Shown here piece by piece: positions 46,975 to 57,282 of a stretch of DNA of 64,000 nt. The stretch lies in NCBI RefSeq assembly GCF_900163635.1, contig NZ_FUID01000009.1, positions 1-64,000 of the forward strand. The letters run 5' to 3'. The notes under the pieces are model-generated. The model saw only the letters and a list, made by a program, of their open reading frames with translations, searched no databases and was not told where the DNA came from. Numbering within the stretch: the first letter of the stretch is position 1; each line of letters begins with the position of its first letter. A program made the translations under genes and the position numbers. Source of the DNA: Leucobacter sp. 7(1) (GTDB lineage: Bacteria; Actinomycetota; Actinomycetes; Actinomycetales; Microbacteriaceae).

Positions 46975-49900
46975 TTAGGCGATGATGACGATGAGGTCGC
47001 CCGCCTCCAGTGCGCGGGTCCCGCTAAACACGAGCCGCTCCACGACACCCGCGACCGGGGCCGTGATTGCCGCCTCCATCTTCATCGCCTCGATCGTCGC
47101 GATCGGCTGCCCCACCTCGACGGTGTCGCCGGCCTGGACCTTCACCGTGACAGTCCCCGAGAAGGGTGCCGCGAGCTGCCCGGCAACCGTGCGATCCGCC
47201 TTCTCTGCGACCGGGGCCGACACGGCAACGCGTTCGTCTTTCACGAACACCTGCCGCAACTGACCGTTTACACGCACCATTACGGTCCGCACGCCCTTGT
47301 CATCGGCCTCGCCAATCGCTTCGAGACCGACGTAGAGACGCACGCCCTTCGCAAGGTCGATCGCGTATTCGGTGCCCGCTTCCAAGCCGTACAGGTAATC
47401 GGGGGTGTCCAGGACCGAGAGATCGCCGAACAGTTCCCGATCCCGCTCAAACTGCTGTGTCGGGACCGGGAACAGGAGACGGTTCAGGGCCTGCTGGCGC
47501 GCCACGCCCGACGCAGCAAGCAGCGCTTCGTCCGCCGCGGACAGCGGTGTGACACCCACGTTCACGTTCCGCCCGGCAAGCACCTTGCTGCGGAACGGTT
47601 CGGGCCAGCCGCCGGGGATCTCGCCGAGTTCCCCTGCCAAGAAGCCGACCACGGAATCTGGGATGTCATAGTTTTCCGGGTGTGCCGCAAAATCTGCCGG
47701 ATCCGCGTCAACCGCGGCAAGGTGCAGGGCAAGATCCCCCACGACCTTTGACGACGGCGTGACCTTCGGGATTCGGCCCAGCAGTCGATCCGCCGCCGCG
47801 TACATGTCCTCAATCTTCTCGAACTCGTTGGCGAGCCCCAGTGCGATTGCCTGCTGGCGCAGGTTGGAGAGCTGCCCGCCGGGGATCTCATGGGAGTACA
47901 CCCGCCCGGTCGGAGCCGGCAGGCCCGACTCAAACGGACGGTACACCGAACGCACCGCATCCCAGTACGGTTCCAGCGCAAACACCGCGTCCTGGCTGAG
48001 CCCGGTATCCCGTTCCGTGTCCGCGAGCGATGCGACCAGGCCCGACAACGATGGCTGACTCGTGGTCCCCGACATCGGCGCAGACGCGACATCGACCGCG
48101 TCGACGCCCGCTTGTGCGGCCGCAAGCAGTGTCGCGAGCTGCCCGCCCGGGGTGTCGTGGGTGTGCAGGTGCACGGGGAGATGGAAGCGCTCCCGCAGGG
48201 CGGTCACGAGTTTCGCGGCCGCCGCGGGGCGCAAGAGCCCGGCCATGTCCTTGATCGCGAGCACGTGGGCACCCGCCGCCACGATCTCGTCCGCGAGGTT
48301 CAGGTAGTAGTCCAGGGTGTATTTGTCCTCCGCCGGCGAGAGCAGATTGCCGGTGTAGGCCATCGCCACCTCTGCGACCGCGGTGCCCGTGTCCCGCACT
48401 GCGTCGATCGCCACACGCATCTGCTTCACGTCGTTCAGCGCGTCGAAGATCCGGAACACGTCAACACCCGTCGCGGCAGCCTCAGCCACGAAGGAACGCG
48501 CCACGTTCGCCGGGTACGGGGTGTAGCCAACGGTGTTCTGTCCGCGCAACAGCATCTGAATCGGCACGTCTCCGAGCGACTCGCGAAGAGTTGCCAGGCG
48601 TTCCCACGGATCCTCGCCCAGGAATCGGAGTGCCACATCGTAAGTCGCCCCGCCCCACGCCTCCACAGACCACAGCTCGGGCGTCATGCGGGCCACATAC
48701 GGCGCGACGCGGGCCAGGTCCTTGGTGCGCACGCGAGTGGCAAGGAGCGACTGGTGGGCGTCCCGGAACGTGGTGTCGGTGACAGCCAGCGCGGTCTGCT
48801 CGCGCAAGGATCGCGCATAGCGCTCCGGCCCAAGTTCCAACAGCCGCGACCGCTGCCCTGAAGGGGCGGGCCGGGACAGATCCAGCGCGGGAAGCTTCGC
48901 CGCCGGGTCGATGCCCTCGGGGCGAGGCCCGTTCGGCTGGTTCACTGTGACGTTCGCGACGTGCTGCAGCAGCCGCGTTGCCCGGTCCTTCGGCTTGTTC
49001 ATGCTGAGCAGCTCGGGACGTTCTTCAATAAACGAGGTCGCCACATCCCCAGCTTGGAATGCCGGATCGGCGAGCACGGCTTGCAGGAAGGGGATGTTCG
49101 TGGCGACGCCACGAATCCTGAACTCCGCAAGAGCGCGCCGCGCCCGCACCACCGCGTCTTCGAAGGAGCGGCCCCGGCACGTGAGCTTCGCGAGCATCGA
49201 GTCGAAGTGAGGGCTGATCTGCGCGCCAGCGTTGATCGTCCCGCCGTCGAGACGTACGCCACCGCCGCCCGGCGAGCGGTACGCGGTGATCCGGCCCAGG
49301 TCTGGCCGGAAGCCGTTCGCCGGATCCTCCGTCGTGATCCGGCACTGGAGTGCCGCCCCACGCAGGTGGATCTGGTCCTGTGTGAGTCCGAGCTCCGCAA
49401 GCGTCGCGCCGGCGGCGATCTGCATCTGCGCGCGCACAAGGTCCACATCCGTCACCTCTTCGGTGACTGTGTGTTCAACCTGGATGCGGGGGTTCATCTC
49501 AATGAATACGTGCTCCCCCGCACGCTCCCCCTCGGTATCGAGGAGAAACTCCACCGTTCCCGCGTTTTCATAGCCAATCGATTCGGCGAACGCGATCGCG
49601 TCTCGGGTAAGTTCTTCCCGCTTCCCCACAGGGAGGTTCGGGGCCGGCGCAATCTCCACGACCTTCTGATGGCGGCGCTGCACGGAGCAATCGCGCTCGA
49701 ACAGGTGCACAACGGCGCCCGATGCGTCTGCGAGAACTTGCACCTCGATATGGCGGGGTCGCAGCACAGCCTGCTCGATGAACATTGTCGGATCACCGAA
49801 CGCGGAATCGGCCTCGCGCATCGCCGCTTCGAGCGCGTCGCGCAGGTCCTCGGGTCGTTCGACCCGTCGCATACCACGCCCACCACCGCCGGCAACAGCC

Positions 49901-50373
49901 TTCGCGAACACCGGGAATCCGATCTCCGCGGCCCCCGTCACGAGCTCTTCGACGTTCGTGGTGGGCGGCGTCGAACGCAGCACCGGCACACCGGCCTTGA
50001 TCGCGTGCTCCTTCGCAGCGACCTTGTTCCCGGCCATCTCGAGCGCCAGTTTGCCAGGCCCAATAAATCGGATCCCCGCCGCTTCAGCCGCGGCCGCGAG
50101 CCCCGGATTTTCGGAAAGGAAACCGTACCCCGGGTAGATCGCGTCAGCTCCCGATTCAACCGCGACCCGCACGATCTCGGCAATATCAAGGTACGCGCGC
50201 ACCGGGTGCCCGACCTCGCCGATCAGATACGCCTCGTCCGCCTTCAAACGGTGCAGCGAGTTCCGATCCTCATAGGGAAATACCGCGACCGTGAGCGCAC
50301 CCAGCTCATGCGCCGCACGGAACGCACGAATCGCGATCTCACCACGATTGGCAACCAAAATCTTCTCAAACAT
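46975..50373 (-). CDS. pyc: Pyruvate carboxylase
   Basis: Makes oxaloacetate from pyruvate, bicarbonate and ATP, refilling the TCA cycle. The single 1132-residue chain has the full domain order: biotin carboxylase (about 1-450, MFEKILVANRGEIAIRAFRAA, GGGGRGMR, EMNPRIQVEHTVTEE), carboxyltransferase (about 530-800, TTFRDAHQSLLATRVR), a PYC/OADA domain, and a C-terminal biotinyl domain with EAMKMEA carrying the target lysine. It lies upstream of def and is divergent from the M1 peptidase gene. Confidence 0.97.
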   Translation of the reverse strand: MFEKILVANRGEIAIRAFRAAHELGALTVAVFPYEDRNSLHRLKADEAYLIGEVGHPVRAYLDIAEIVRVAVESGADAIYPGYGFLSENPGLAAAAEAAGIRFIGPGKLALEMAGNKVAAKEHAIKAGVPVLRSTPPTTNVEELVTGAAEIGFPVFAKAVAGGGGRGMRRVERPEDLRDALEAAMREADSAFGDPTMFIEQAVLRPRHIEVQVLADASGAVVHLFERDCSVQRRHQKVVEIAPAPNLPVGKREELTRDAIAFAESIGYENAGTVEFLLDTEGERAGEHVFIEMNPRIQVEHTVTEEVTDVDLVRAQMQIAAGATLAELGLTQDQIHLRGAALQCRITTEDPANGFRPDLGRITAYRSPGGGGVRLDGGTINAGAQISPHFDSMLAKLTCRGRSFEDAVVRARRALAEFRIRGVATNIPFLQAVLADPAFQAGDVATSFIEERPELLSMNKPKDRATRLLQHVANVTVNQPNGPRPEGIDPAAKLPALDLSRPAPSGQRSRLLELGPERYARSLREQTALAVTDTTFRDAHQSLLATRVRTKDLARVAPYVARMTPELWSVEAWGGATYDVALRFLGEDPWERLATLRESLGDVPIQMLLRGQNTVGYTPYPANVARSFVAEAAATGVDVFRIFDALNDVKQMRVAIDAVRDTGTAVAEVAMAYTGNLLSPAEDKYTLDYYLNLADEIVAAGAHVLAIKDMAGLLRPAAAAKLVTALRERFHLPVHLHTHDTPGGQLATLLAAAQAGVDAVDVASAPMSGTTSQPSLSGLVASLADTERDTGLSQDAVFALEPYWDAVRSVYRPFESGLPAPTGRVYSHEIPGGQLSNLRQQAIALGLANEFEKIEDMYAAADRLLGRIPKVTPSSKVVGDLALHLAAVDADPADFAAHPENYDIPDSVVGFLAGELGEIPGGWPEPFRSKVLAGRNVNVGVTPLSAADEALLAASGVARQQALNRLLFPVPTQQFERDRELFGDLSVLDTPDYLYGLEAGTEYAIDLAKGVRLYVGLEAIGEADDKGVRTVMVRVNGQLRQVFVKDERVAVSAPVAEKADRTVAGQLAAPFSGTVTVKVQAGDTVEVGQPIATIEAMKMEAAITAPVAGVVERLVFSGTRALEAGDLIVIIA

Positions 50374-50606
50374 GCAGAAACACCTCTCTGTATTCAGTCA
50401 ACGTCGGTTGCCCAGACCGCACGAATCGTTCGATATCAAGATACATGGAACTTTCCGCAGCACCACTCAGAACGTCTCTGCGCCGCAGATCTTGCGGCCT
50501 CTTCCCCACAGCCCAGATCCGGCAGTATCTTGGAACAGCCTGCGCCCGTCGTCACCGAAGACCGCGCGCACACGCACTCCCATATTCCTCCCAACTGAAG
50601 GAAGTT

Positions 50607-53279
50607 ATGACCGACCCCACTTTGGCTCACGGTGCGAAGATGCGCCGAGGCGGAGGGCTCATCGCTGCGGCGACGCTCGCCGCGAGCCTCCTACTCATTC
50701 CCGCCCCTGCGGCGTTCGCCGACGATGTCGCCCCAGCGATCCCTGGCCCGCTGACCGCGGGCGACCCTGTGTTCCCGAACGTCGGGAACGGTGGTTACGA
50801 CGCGCTGGACTACCAGGTTTCCCTCACATGGACGCCGGACCCCCTGCCGCAGGCGGGGCCGCTCATGGCCGGCAGCATCGACGCCGCCACCACCACAATG
50901 ACTGCGCGCGCAGCGCAGCCGCTCAGTTCCTTTGCGCTCGATTTTGAAGGAATGGAGGTTGATTCGGTAACGGTCAATGGCACGCCTGCGACCTTCACCC
51001 GCGCGCAGGACGCGGACGCAATCAGTTTTAAGCTCATCATTACCCCGGCGACCCCAGTGTCCGGTGAGTTCACCACAACCATCGCTTACCACGGCGTCCC
51101 CGTCACCCACATCGATGCCGACGGGTCGGCTGAGGGCTGGAGCCGCACCACCGACGGCGCGATCCTTCTGGGCCAGCCTGTCGGCATGATGGCTGGCTAC
51201 CCGCACAACAACACACCGGGCGACAAGGCCACCGCCACCTTCACGCTCGATATCCCCACAACTCTGAGTGCCGCCGACGGCTCGAACCCCGGCCCCGCAG
51301 CCGCCGTGAGTACCGGCGAGCTCCTCTCCCGCACGCCGTCTGAAGATGGTGCGCGCACAACCTGGGTGTGGCAGCAGCGCAAGCAGCTGGCCTCCGAGCT
51401 TGCCCTCATCGCTATTGGCCGTTACGACATCGTGGAGGGCGAGATCACACTCACCAGCGGCCGTACGATCCCGAGTTGGTCCTTCATGGATTCGCAGCTC
51501 AGCGCTGCCGATAAGGAGAAGGTACGCAGCAGTGTGGCGCGACTCCAAACGGTGACGCAGCAGCTTGAGTCACTCTACGGCCCATACCCCGGCAACAGCA
51601 CTGGCGTTGTCGTAGACTCGGTCCCGCGCGCCATCAACTACGCCCTTGAGACGCAGGATCGATCCTTCTTCCCATCCGCAAACTCCGTGGCCGGCAACAC
51701 CCTGATCCACGAGGTTGCACACCAGTGGTACGGCAACAACGTCTCACCCACGACCTGGACCGATATTTGGATCGCCGAGGGTATGGCGACCTGGGCGCCG
51801 CGATACGTCAACAGTACGGACGGTTTTGGCACCGGGAACACCACGGAAACCTCGTTCTACGAGGACTGGCAGCGGACTCCCGCAGACAGCGATGCATGGG
51901 CAATCGCGCCCGGCGCGCAGACTGACTCGGCAATGCTCTACGACTACCAGACATACTCGCGCGGCGGTCAGTTCTGGGAGGCGCTGAAGATCGCCATCGG
52001 CGATGAGAACTACCGTGCGGTGGTTGCCGAGTGGCAGACCCGCTACGCGGGCACAAGCGTCGCGGGTGCACAGTTGCGGGCACTCGCGGAGGAGATTTCC
52101 GGGCGCGACCTCGACGCGTTCTGGGAAGCTTGGATCCTGACCCCCGCGAAGCCAGCCTGGCCGGAGAAGCTCACGGCGAGCCTCACGACCCCCGAGCGCA
52201 GCGCATCGCTTGAGCGCGGGGACCGCGTGAGCTACAGCCTGAGCGCGGCAAATACCGGCCTCGCTCCCTTGGCGAGTTCGGTGATCACCGTCGACGTCAC
52301 GACGCTCCTCGCTTCCGCCACCCTTGACACCCCGCTGCCTGCAGGACTCACGCTCGAGGGCACCACGCTGACCTGGGCGGTCCCCGAGACCGCCGCGGGG
52401 GCCACCGCTACGACGGAGTTTGCGGCGACCGTGACCGATTCCGCATCGGGCGGAACGATCGACACCGTTGCTGCCGTCGCCACGCTCGGCGGGACGTGCA
52501 CCGATTGCAGCACTTCGCTCCCCATATCCGAGTACGAGATCACCCCGGCCCCCGTGCCCGTCATCGCCGGTGAGGCGCGCGTCGCTTCAACGCTCACCGC
52601 GGCCACCGCAGGCTGGCCAGAGGCCACGGTGTTCACCCACCAGTGGAACGTTGGCGGCGTACCCGTTCCGGGGGCAAGCGACACCTCCTTCGTGATCCCC
52701 GAATCTGCACTCGGCGAGACCGTCACCGTCACCGCAACAGGCACGGCGCCGGGGCACCTTCCGACGGCGGCCACAAGTTCGGCAACCGCGGCAGTCCAGG
52801 CTGCACGCGTGGATCCGAAGCCTGACCCCGAGGGGCCAGTCGCGCCATCAGAGGACGCACTCACCGACGCCCTGCGCGGTGCCATCTCGTTCCCGAGCAC
52901 GGTCGCCCCCGGCCAGCGCATCACTGTGGGCCTGGGCGCGGAGTTTGCGAGCACCACGGTTGAGAGCTGGCTCTTCTCCACACCCAGCCACCTCGGGAGC
53001 CGAACCGTCGACGCTCACGGCACCATCGAGCTCACGATCCCGAAGAACGCCGAGCTCGGGACACATCGCCTGGCAGTGGCACAGGCTGACGGCACGGTCA
53101 TCGGGTGGGGGCCGCTCACCATCGCCGCCGCGACGCCAGACACGGCCACGCCGAGCACCGGCGGGCTCGCCAAAACTGGCGGCTCGGTGCCGCTGCTCGC
53201 GGGGGCTCTCGGTGCCACGCTGCTCCTGAGCGGCGCGGTGTTGATCGCTTCGCGACGAATCGGACGCAACGCGCAGTAG
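50607..53279 (+). CDS. Secreted M1-family metallopeptidase, LAxTG wall-anchored
   Basis: An 890-residue surface protein. A signal peptide (about 1-38, ending AAFADD) leads to an aminopeptidase-N-like domain with zinc site HEVAH (368-372) and the third ligand Glu391. Where M1 enzymes have GxMEN, the line here reads YALETQ near 346, a known variation of secreted actinobacterial members. Ig-like repeats follow (about 520-840), then LAKTG at 854-858, a hydrophobic stretch and a basic tail, the signal for class E sortase. The ATG at 50607 has AAGGAA upstream; the frame is open further up without a signal peptide. Confidence 0.9.
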   Translation: MTDPTLAHGAKMRRGGGLIAAATLAASLLLIPAPAAFADDVAPAIPGPLTAGDPVFPNVGNGGYDALDYQVSLTWTPDPLPQAGPLMAGSIDAATTTMTARAAQPLSSFALDFEGMEVDSVTVNGTPATFTRAQDADAISFKLIITPATPVSGEFTTTIAYHGVPVTHIDADGSAEGWSRTTDGAILLGQPVGMMAGYPHNNTPGDKATATFTLDIPTTLSAADGSNPGPAAAVSTGELLSRTPSEDGARTTWVWQQRKQLASELALIAIGRYDIVEGEITLTSGRTIPSWSFMDSQLSAADKEKVRSSVARLQTVTQQLESLYGPYPGNSTGVVVDSVPRAINYALETQDRSFFPSANSVAGNTLIHEVAHQWYGNNVSPTTWTDIWIAEGMATWAPRYVNSTDGFGTGNTTETSFYEDWQRTPADSDAWAIAPGAQTDSAMLYDYQTYSRGGQFWEALKIAIGDENYRAVVAEWQTRYAGTSVAGAQLRALAEEISGRDLDAFWEAWILTPAKPAWPEKLTASLTTPERSASLERGDRVSYSLSAANTGLAPLASSVITVDVTTLLASATLDTPLPAGLTLEGTTLTWAVPETAAGATATTEFAATVTDSASGGTIDTVAAVATLGGTCTDCSTSLPISEYEITPAPVPVIAGEARVASTLTAATAGWPEATVFTHQWNVGGVPVPGASDTSFVIPESALGETVTVTATGTAPGHLPTAATSSATAAVQAARVDPKPDPEGPVAPSEDALTDALRGAISFPSTVAPGQRITVGLGAEFASTTVESWLFSTPSHLGSRTVDAHGTIELTIPKNAELGTHRLAVAQADGTVIGWGPLTIAAATPDTATPSTGGLAKTGGSVPLLAGALGATLLLSGAVLIASRRIGRNAQ

Positions 53280-53468
53280 CAGGGCTCCGGGGCCGGGAGG
53301 ACGCGCCCGGGGTCCCGTCGAACTCATCGGCGGGGCCCCGGGGCAGCCTCCCGGCCTCAGCCGTGTGCGCCCGTCATTCTCGCCCTGATCGGGCATCCGC
53401 TTTCGTTGTCCGCGAACAGTTCTTCCAGAAACTGCCGCTCTGGCAGCTCGATCGACTAAACTCAAGAC

Positions 53469-54308
53469 GTGCATGTATTGAGTGTGAGCTCCCTCAAAGG
53501 CGGCGTAGGCAAGACCACAGTGACCCTTGGCCTTGCGTCGGCAGCGTTTTCCCGCGGCCTGCGGACTCTGGTTGTGGACTTCGATCCCCAGTCCGACGTC
53601 TCGACCGGCCTCGCGGTGAACCCTGAAGGCTACCTGAATGTCGCTGACGTCCTGGAGAGCCCCAAGGAGAAGACTGTGCGCGCCGCGATCGCGCACAGCG
53701 GCTGGAACGACTACCACGAGGGCGGCACGATCGACCTCATGGTCGGCAGCCCCTCCTCCATCAACTTTGACGGGCCCCACCCGTCCGCGCGCGATATTTG
53801 GAAGCTCGAAGAAGCGCTCGCCATCGTCGAGTCCGAGTACGACCTCGTCCTTATCGACTGCGCCCCCTCACTGAATGCGCTGACCCGTACCGCTTGGGCC
53901 GCCAGCGACCGCGTGCTCGTGGTGGCAGAGCCCAGCCTGTTCGCAGTCGCCGCGACGGACCGTGCCCTCCGCGCCATCGAGGAGATCCGCCGCGGAGTCA
54001 GCCCGCGCCTGCAGCCACTGGGCATTCTGATCAACCGAACCCAGCCGCAGTCGATCGAACACCAGTTCCGGATCCGCGAACTGCGGGAGATGTTCGGCCC
54101 GCTTGTGCTCACCCCGCAGCTGCCCGAGCGCCCCTCGCTACAGCAAGCTCAGGGTGCAGCGAAGCCCGTACACATGTGGCCAGGCGAGCCCTCGCAGGAG
54201 ATGGCCGGAAACTTCGACACGATCCTCGATCGAGTCCTCCGCTCCGCAGGCATGGACGCCTCGCGCGCGGCAACTGCCCCCACCGCAGCAACGACGGTCA
54301 CCGACTAA
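53469..54308 (+). CDS. ParA-family ATPase without a ParB partner
   Basis: A 279-residue deviant-Walker ATPase, with the P-loop KGGVGKTT at residues 10-17 (signature Lys10 and Lys15), Walker A' VDFDPQSDVS near 39 and Walker B LIDCAPS near 132. It resembles orphan ParA/MinD-like proteins that position cell components. No ParB-like gene or parS-like repeat lies nearby, so plasmid or chromosome partitioning is not supported here. The GTG start and the terminator behind make it a single-gene unit. Confidence 0.85.
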   Translation: MHVLSVSSLKGGVGKTTVTLGLASAAFSRGLRTLVVDFDPQSDVSTGLAVNPEGYLNVADVLESPKEKTVRAAIAHSGWNDYHEGGTIDLMVGSPSSINFDGPHPSARDIWKLEEALAIVESEYDLVLIDCAPSLNALTRTAWAASDRVLVVAEPSLFAVAATDRALRAIEEIRRGVSPRLQPLGILINRTQPQSIEHQFRIRELREMFGPLVLTPQLPERPSLQQAQGAAKPVHMWPGEPSQEMAGNFDTILDRVLRSAGMDASRAATAPTAATTVTD

Positions 54309-54323
54309 CAGACCCCCGTTTTC

Positions 54324-54365
54324 CGAGCCCCTGTGCCGAGCATCGACGCTCAGTACAGGGGCTCG
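54324..54365 (+). terminator. Hairpin after the parA-like gene
   Basis: An 11-bp perfect stem CGAGCCCCTGT/ACAGGGGCTCG with an inner GAGC/GCTC stem, 16 nt after the stop codon. Confidence 0.75.
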
Positions 54366-54588
54366 TCTCGTTCCTGCCGGTGCACGGCAACACCGTCATG
54401 ACTACTCAGATACATTGCATGTGCGCTGAGCGATCAGGGGCGATAACCGTGCGAGATAGGCATCCCGCACTCAGATGTGTGCCGGATTCCGCCAGCTCCG
54501 CACCGCGCGACGTCAGCTCCCTACGCTAGACCGGGGAGTTTCCAGCGCCGCAGTTTCGGTGCTCTGGCTGCAGAGGACAGATGCCACC

Positions 54589-54930
54589 ATGATCCCCATT
54601 CCCCGGACTCGACGTCAGCGGACTCGGTATGCGTCGCCGTTGTGGGTGTGCCTGCCTGTTGCGCTCATGCTTATCCAGAGCTCCAGCCCGCCTGCCTCCG
54701 CGGCCGAGCGCAGCGGCGTTCTTTCCACTGTGACTCCCGTGCTTTCCGCGGCACGAACGGCACCGGTGCTGCCACGCGCCGAGCTCGCCGCCACCGGGGC
54801 GGCGTTCGGCGCCGTCGAGATCATCGCGCTGATCGCGGTCGTGCTGATCGCGGCCGGGCTAACGGCCACCGCCGTTGCACGCAAGCACCGCGCACGCCAG
54901 GACCAGACCCCCACCGACACGATCGAGTAG
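54589..54930 (+). CDS. Small LAxTG surface protein
   Basis: A 113-residue protein made of little more than export and anchor signals. The N-terminus has a basic region (RTRRQRTR) and a hydrophobic core ending near AASAAE, and only about 25 residues of mature sequence come before LAATG (66-70), a hydrophobic helix and the basic tail ARKHRARQ. It would be a tiny wall-anchored peptide. The frame is open to 54475, but the ATG at 54589 gives the signal peptide directly. It is followed after 50 nt by the larger LAATG protein, so both are probably one operon. Confidence 0.75.
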   Translation: MIPIPRTRRQRTRYASPLWVCLPVALMLIQSSSPPASAAERSGVLSTVTPVLSAARTAPVLPRAELAATGAAFGAVEIIALIAVVLIAAGLTATAVARKHRARQDQTPTDTIE

Positions 54931-54980
54931 GACAGCGTATCCCTACTCCCGGTTCGCACTCAGAAAACGAGGTCCGCACC

Positions 54981-57266
54981 ATGTTCGATGCTGCTCACCC
55001 CCAGAGCCCCCCTCGCGAGCGTTCGCGGCGCCCCCGCAAGCGCGGGCGCCGCGGGCCGAAAGCAAGCCGACGGCGATCAGCGGGAACTCTCCTCGCTGTT
55101 GTCGCGCTGGGACTCTCGAGCGGGGCTGTCACGGGCGGTGCCACGCCGTCGCACGCGGACGCACCGACTCCCGTCACCACTGAACGAAAGATCTTCGTGC
55201 CTGATCGCACGAATCTTGCTGGGAGCGCAGTCGCCGTCGCCTCTGACACGGTTGCGTATACAAATGCCTACGGGGGTGAGGTGCAGATCGCAGAGCTCGC
55301 GGAGCCCGAAACAGACACGTGGATCGAGACCACGTTGACTCCTGACGAGTACGAATCAACCTACGGCGCTGACGTCGCCCTCGCCCCGGATGGGCTGACG
55401 CTCTATGTGTCTGCTCCGGCGTCAGAGCGGATCTACGTCTACTCTCGGGAGGCACTCGGCACCTGGGTCAAAGCTGCTCCGTTGCTCGCCCCGGAACCTG
55501 TCGCTCCCATCGAAGACAACGGCATCGGGTTTGGCAGACGCATCCTCGCGGACGGGAACCGGCTGCTCGTAGGAGTTCCCTCGGGTGTCATCGATGGCGA
55601 ACAATGGAGCGGCTTCGCCTACCTTGTCGAGCTGCCGCGTGATCCGGACGAGCCGGCGCAGTGGACTCCGCTCATCGCGGGCACCCCACAGCCCTGGGAC
55701 GCGATGGGCGAGGCGCTCGCGCTGTCGGGGGATCGTGTCGCGATGGGTGCGCCGGGAGGCTCAATAGATGACCCGCTGTCCTATTGGGGTGGCGTCTACC
55801 AGTGGGACCTCACAGATGCGGATCTCACCCCACGATACCGCGAGACACCACCGCTGGGCAGCGACACCTGCATCAACGAGGAGTCCATGCGCGGTTTCGG
55901 CAGCACGCTGGCATTCGATGACACCTCGCTCTTTGTCGGCGCAGCGATGGAGATCACCCTTCCTGAGGGATCCGCACCAAGCACGGGCGGCGTGTGTGGC
56001 GAGGCGGAAATCGAGCACATGGGTGCCACCCGCGGCACGATCTACCGATTCGACGCTGAACTGCAACAGATCGGCGGGAAGATCCTACCCCAGCCGCAGA
56101 CCTCACGGTTCGGCTATTCCATCGCCGTGGCCGGAGACCGACTGATCAGCAGCGGCGGAAGCTATGACGGCCCGCCAAGCTGGTCGGGGGACGACACTCC
56201 GGGGGAAGTCCAGGTGCTCCAGCGCGCAGGGCTCTCCGAAGTGCCGGCGACCGTGGAGACCCCCCATCAGCGCCCGGACCCCGCCCAGATCATGCGGCCG
56301 TCCTCGCCGGAGGCGGCTGGCCGTGCCTTTGGAAGTCAGCCGAGCACCCACGGCTTTGCGTCGACAGCAGACATGACATTCGTCGGGGCACCCGACAATC
56401 TCGGGCCCCGAGCGCTGAACTCAGGTTCGGCGTACCTCTTCGATCACACACCGCTACCGGAACCGCCGAAGCCCGGTCCCATCACACTTGCCACAGACGA
56501 CGTCGTGGTGAGTTACGGAGCGCAGGCTGAACTCAGTGCCACAGTCTCCGGGACTACCGACCCCGGAGAGGTGCGTGGCACCCTGAACCAGAAGCCGATC
56601 GGGCCAGTGACGACCGTCGCAGGTGAAGCACTGATCGCGGTTCCGGGAACCCCGCTGGACACTGGCGTGTATCCGTTTGAACTCGAATTTCTCTCGGAGG
56701 GAGACGATGCGCCGAGCGCCAGGGCCACTGGCACCCTCACTATCGTGCCAGTCGCAACGACAGTCGCGTTCACCGCGGTCGACGCGTCCGGAACCCCGGT
56801 TACAGAAGCGGATGAGCGGACACCGTTCTGGCTGCAGGGCACCGTGGGCACCGAAGGCGACACCACACCCCGTGGCACCGTCGAGATTTGGGACAGTGAC
56901 GATGAGGAGGTGCTCCTCAGGCTCCCGGTAACGGAGAACACCGGGGCATTTGCGCTGCCCGCCGATGATCCGGGGTTTGTGATCGTTGACTTGGACGCCC
57001 GGCTCGAGGCTCGCTATACGGGTGATGGGAATCACCTCCCCGCGGTCGGGCACGTCACAGTTGCGGCCCTAGGGCCGGATCTCATCGGGGGTCCGACGCC
57101 GCGGGATCCGCCAGCAGAAGATCCCCCCGCAGGCGAAGCCGCTGGGCCGCGAACGCTCGCGGCGACTGGAGCCACTCCAATCCCGCTGGGTTGGAGCACG
57201 GCATTTGTGCTCGCCTTGCTTCTCCTGGGCACGACGTTACTCACCCACGGACGCCGGCGATCGTGA
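54981..57266 (+). CDS. Large LAxTG surface protein with integrin-like propeller and Ig-like domains
   Basis: A 761-residue secreted protein. A basic start (about 1-35), then a hydrophobic signal segment and SHADAP. Residues about 75-480 contain repeats of the type DVALAPDGLTLYVSAPAS, GEALALSGDRVAMGAPGG and YSIAVAGDRLISSGG, spaced like FG-GAP integrin alpha-propeller blades. Two Ig-like segments follow (about 490-700). It ends with LAATG (726-730), a hydrophobic helix and HGRRRS, a class E sortase signal. No enzyme motif is seen. A binding or adhesion role is the simplest reading but is not proven. Confidence 0.85.
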   Translation: MFDAAHPQSPPRERSRRPRKRGRRGPKASRRRSAGTLLAVVALGLSSGAVTGGATPSHADAPTPVTTERKIFVPDRTNLAGSAVAVASDTVAYTNAYGGEVQIAELAEPETDTWIETTLTPDEYESTYGADVALAPDGLTLYVSAPASERIYVYSREALGTWVKAAPLLAPEPVAPIEDNGIGFGRRILADGNRLLVGVPSGVIDGEQWSGFAYLVELPRDPDEPAQWTPLIAGTPQPWDAMGEALALSGDRVAMGAPGGSIDDPLSYWGGVYQWDLTDADLTPRYRETPPLGSDTCINEESMRGFGSTLAFDDTSLFVGAAMEITLPEGSAPSTGGVCGEAEIEHMGATRGTIYRFDAELQQIGGKILPQPQTSRFGYSIAVAGDRLISSGGSYDGPPSWSGDDTPGEVQVLQRAGLSEVPATVETPHQRPDPAQIMRPSSPEAAGRAFGSQPSTHGFASTADMTFVGAPDNLGPRALNSGSAYLFDHTPLPEPPKPGPITLATDDVVVSYGAQAELSATVSGTTDPGEVRGTLNQKPIGPVTTVAGEALIAVPGTPLDTGVYPFELEFLSEGDDAPSARATGTLTIVPVATTVAFTAVDASGTPVTEADERTPFWLQGTVGTEGDTTPRGTVEIWDSDDEEVLLRLPVTENTGAFALPADDPGFVIVDLDARLEARYTGDGNHLPAVGHVTVAALGPDLIGGPTPRDPPAEDPPAGEAAGPRTLAATGATPIPLGWSTAFVLALLLLGTTLLTHGRRRS

Positions 57267-57282
57267 CGAAGCGTGCGGAGCG

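Noticed and set aside
48961-50598. 545-codon plus-strand frame antisense to pyruvate carboxylase
   Set aside because: Shadow frame across a single conserved protein; the translation is Arg/His-rich without family resemblance.
53289-53360. Large stem-loop after the M1 peptidase gene
   Set aside because: GGCCGGGAGG and CCTCCCGGCC arms pair, but the 48-nt loop is too long for a convincing terminator.
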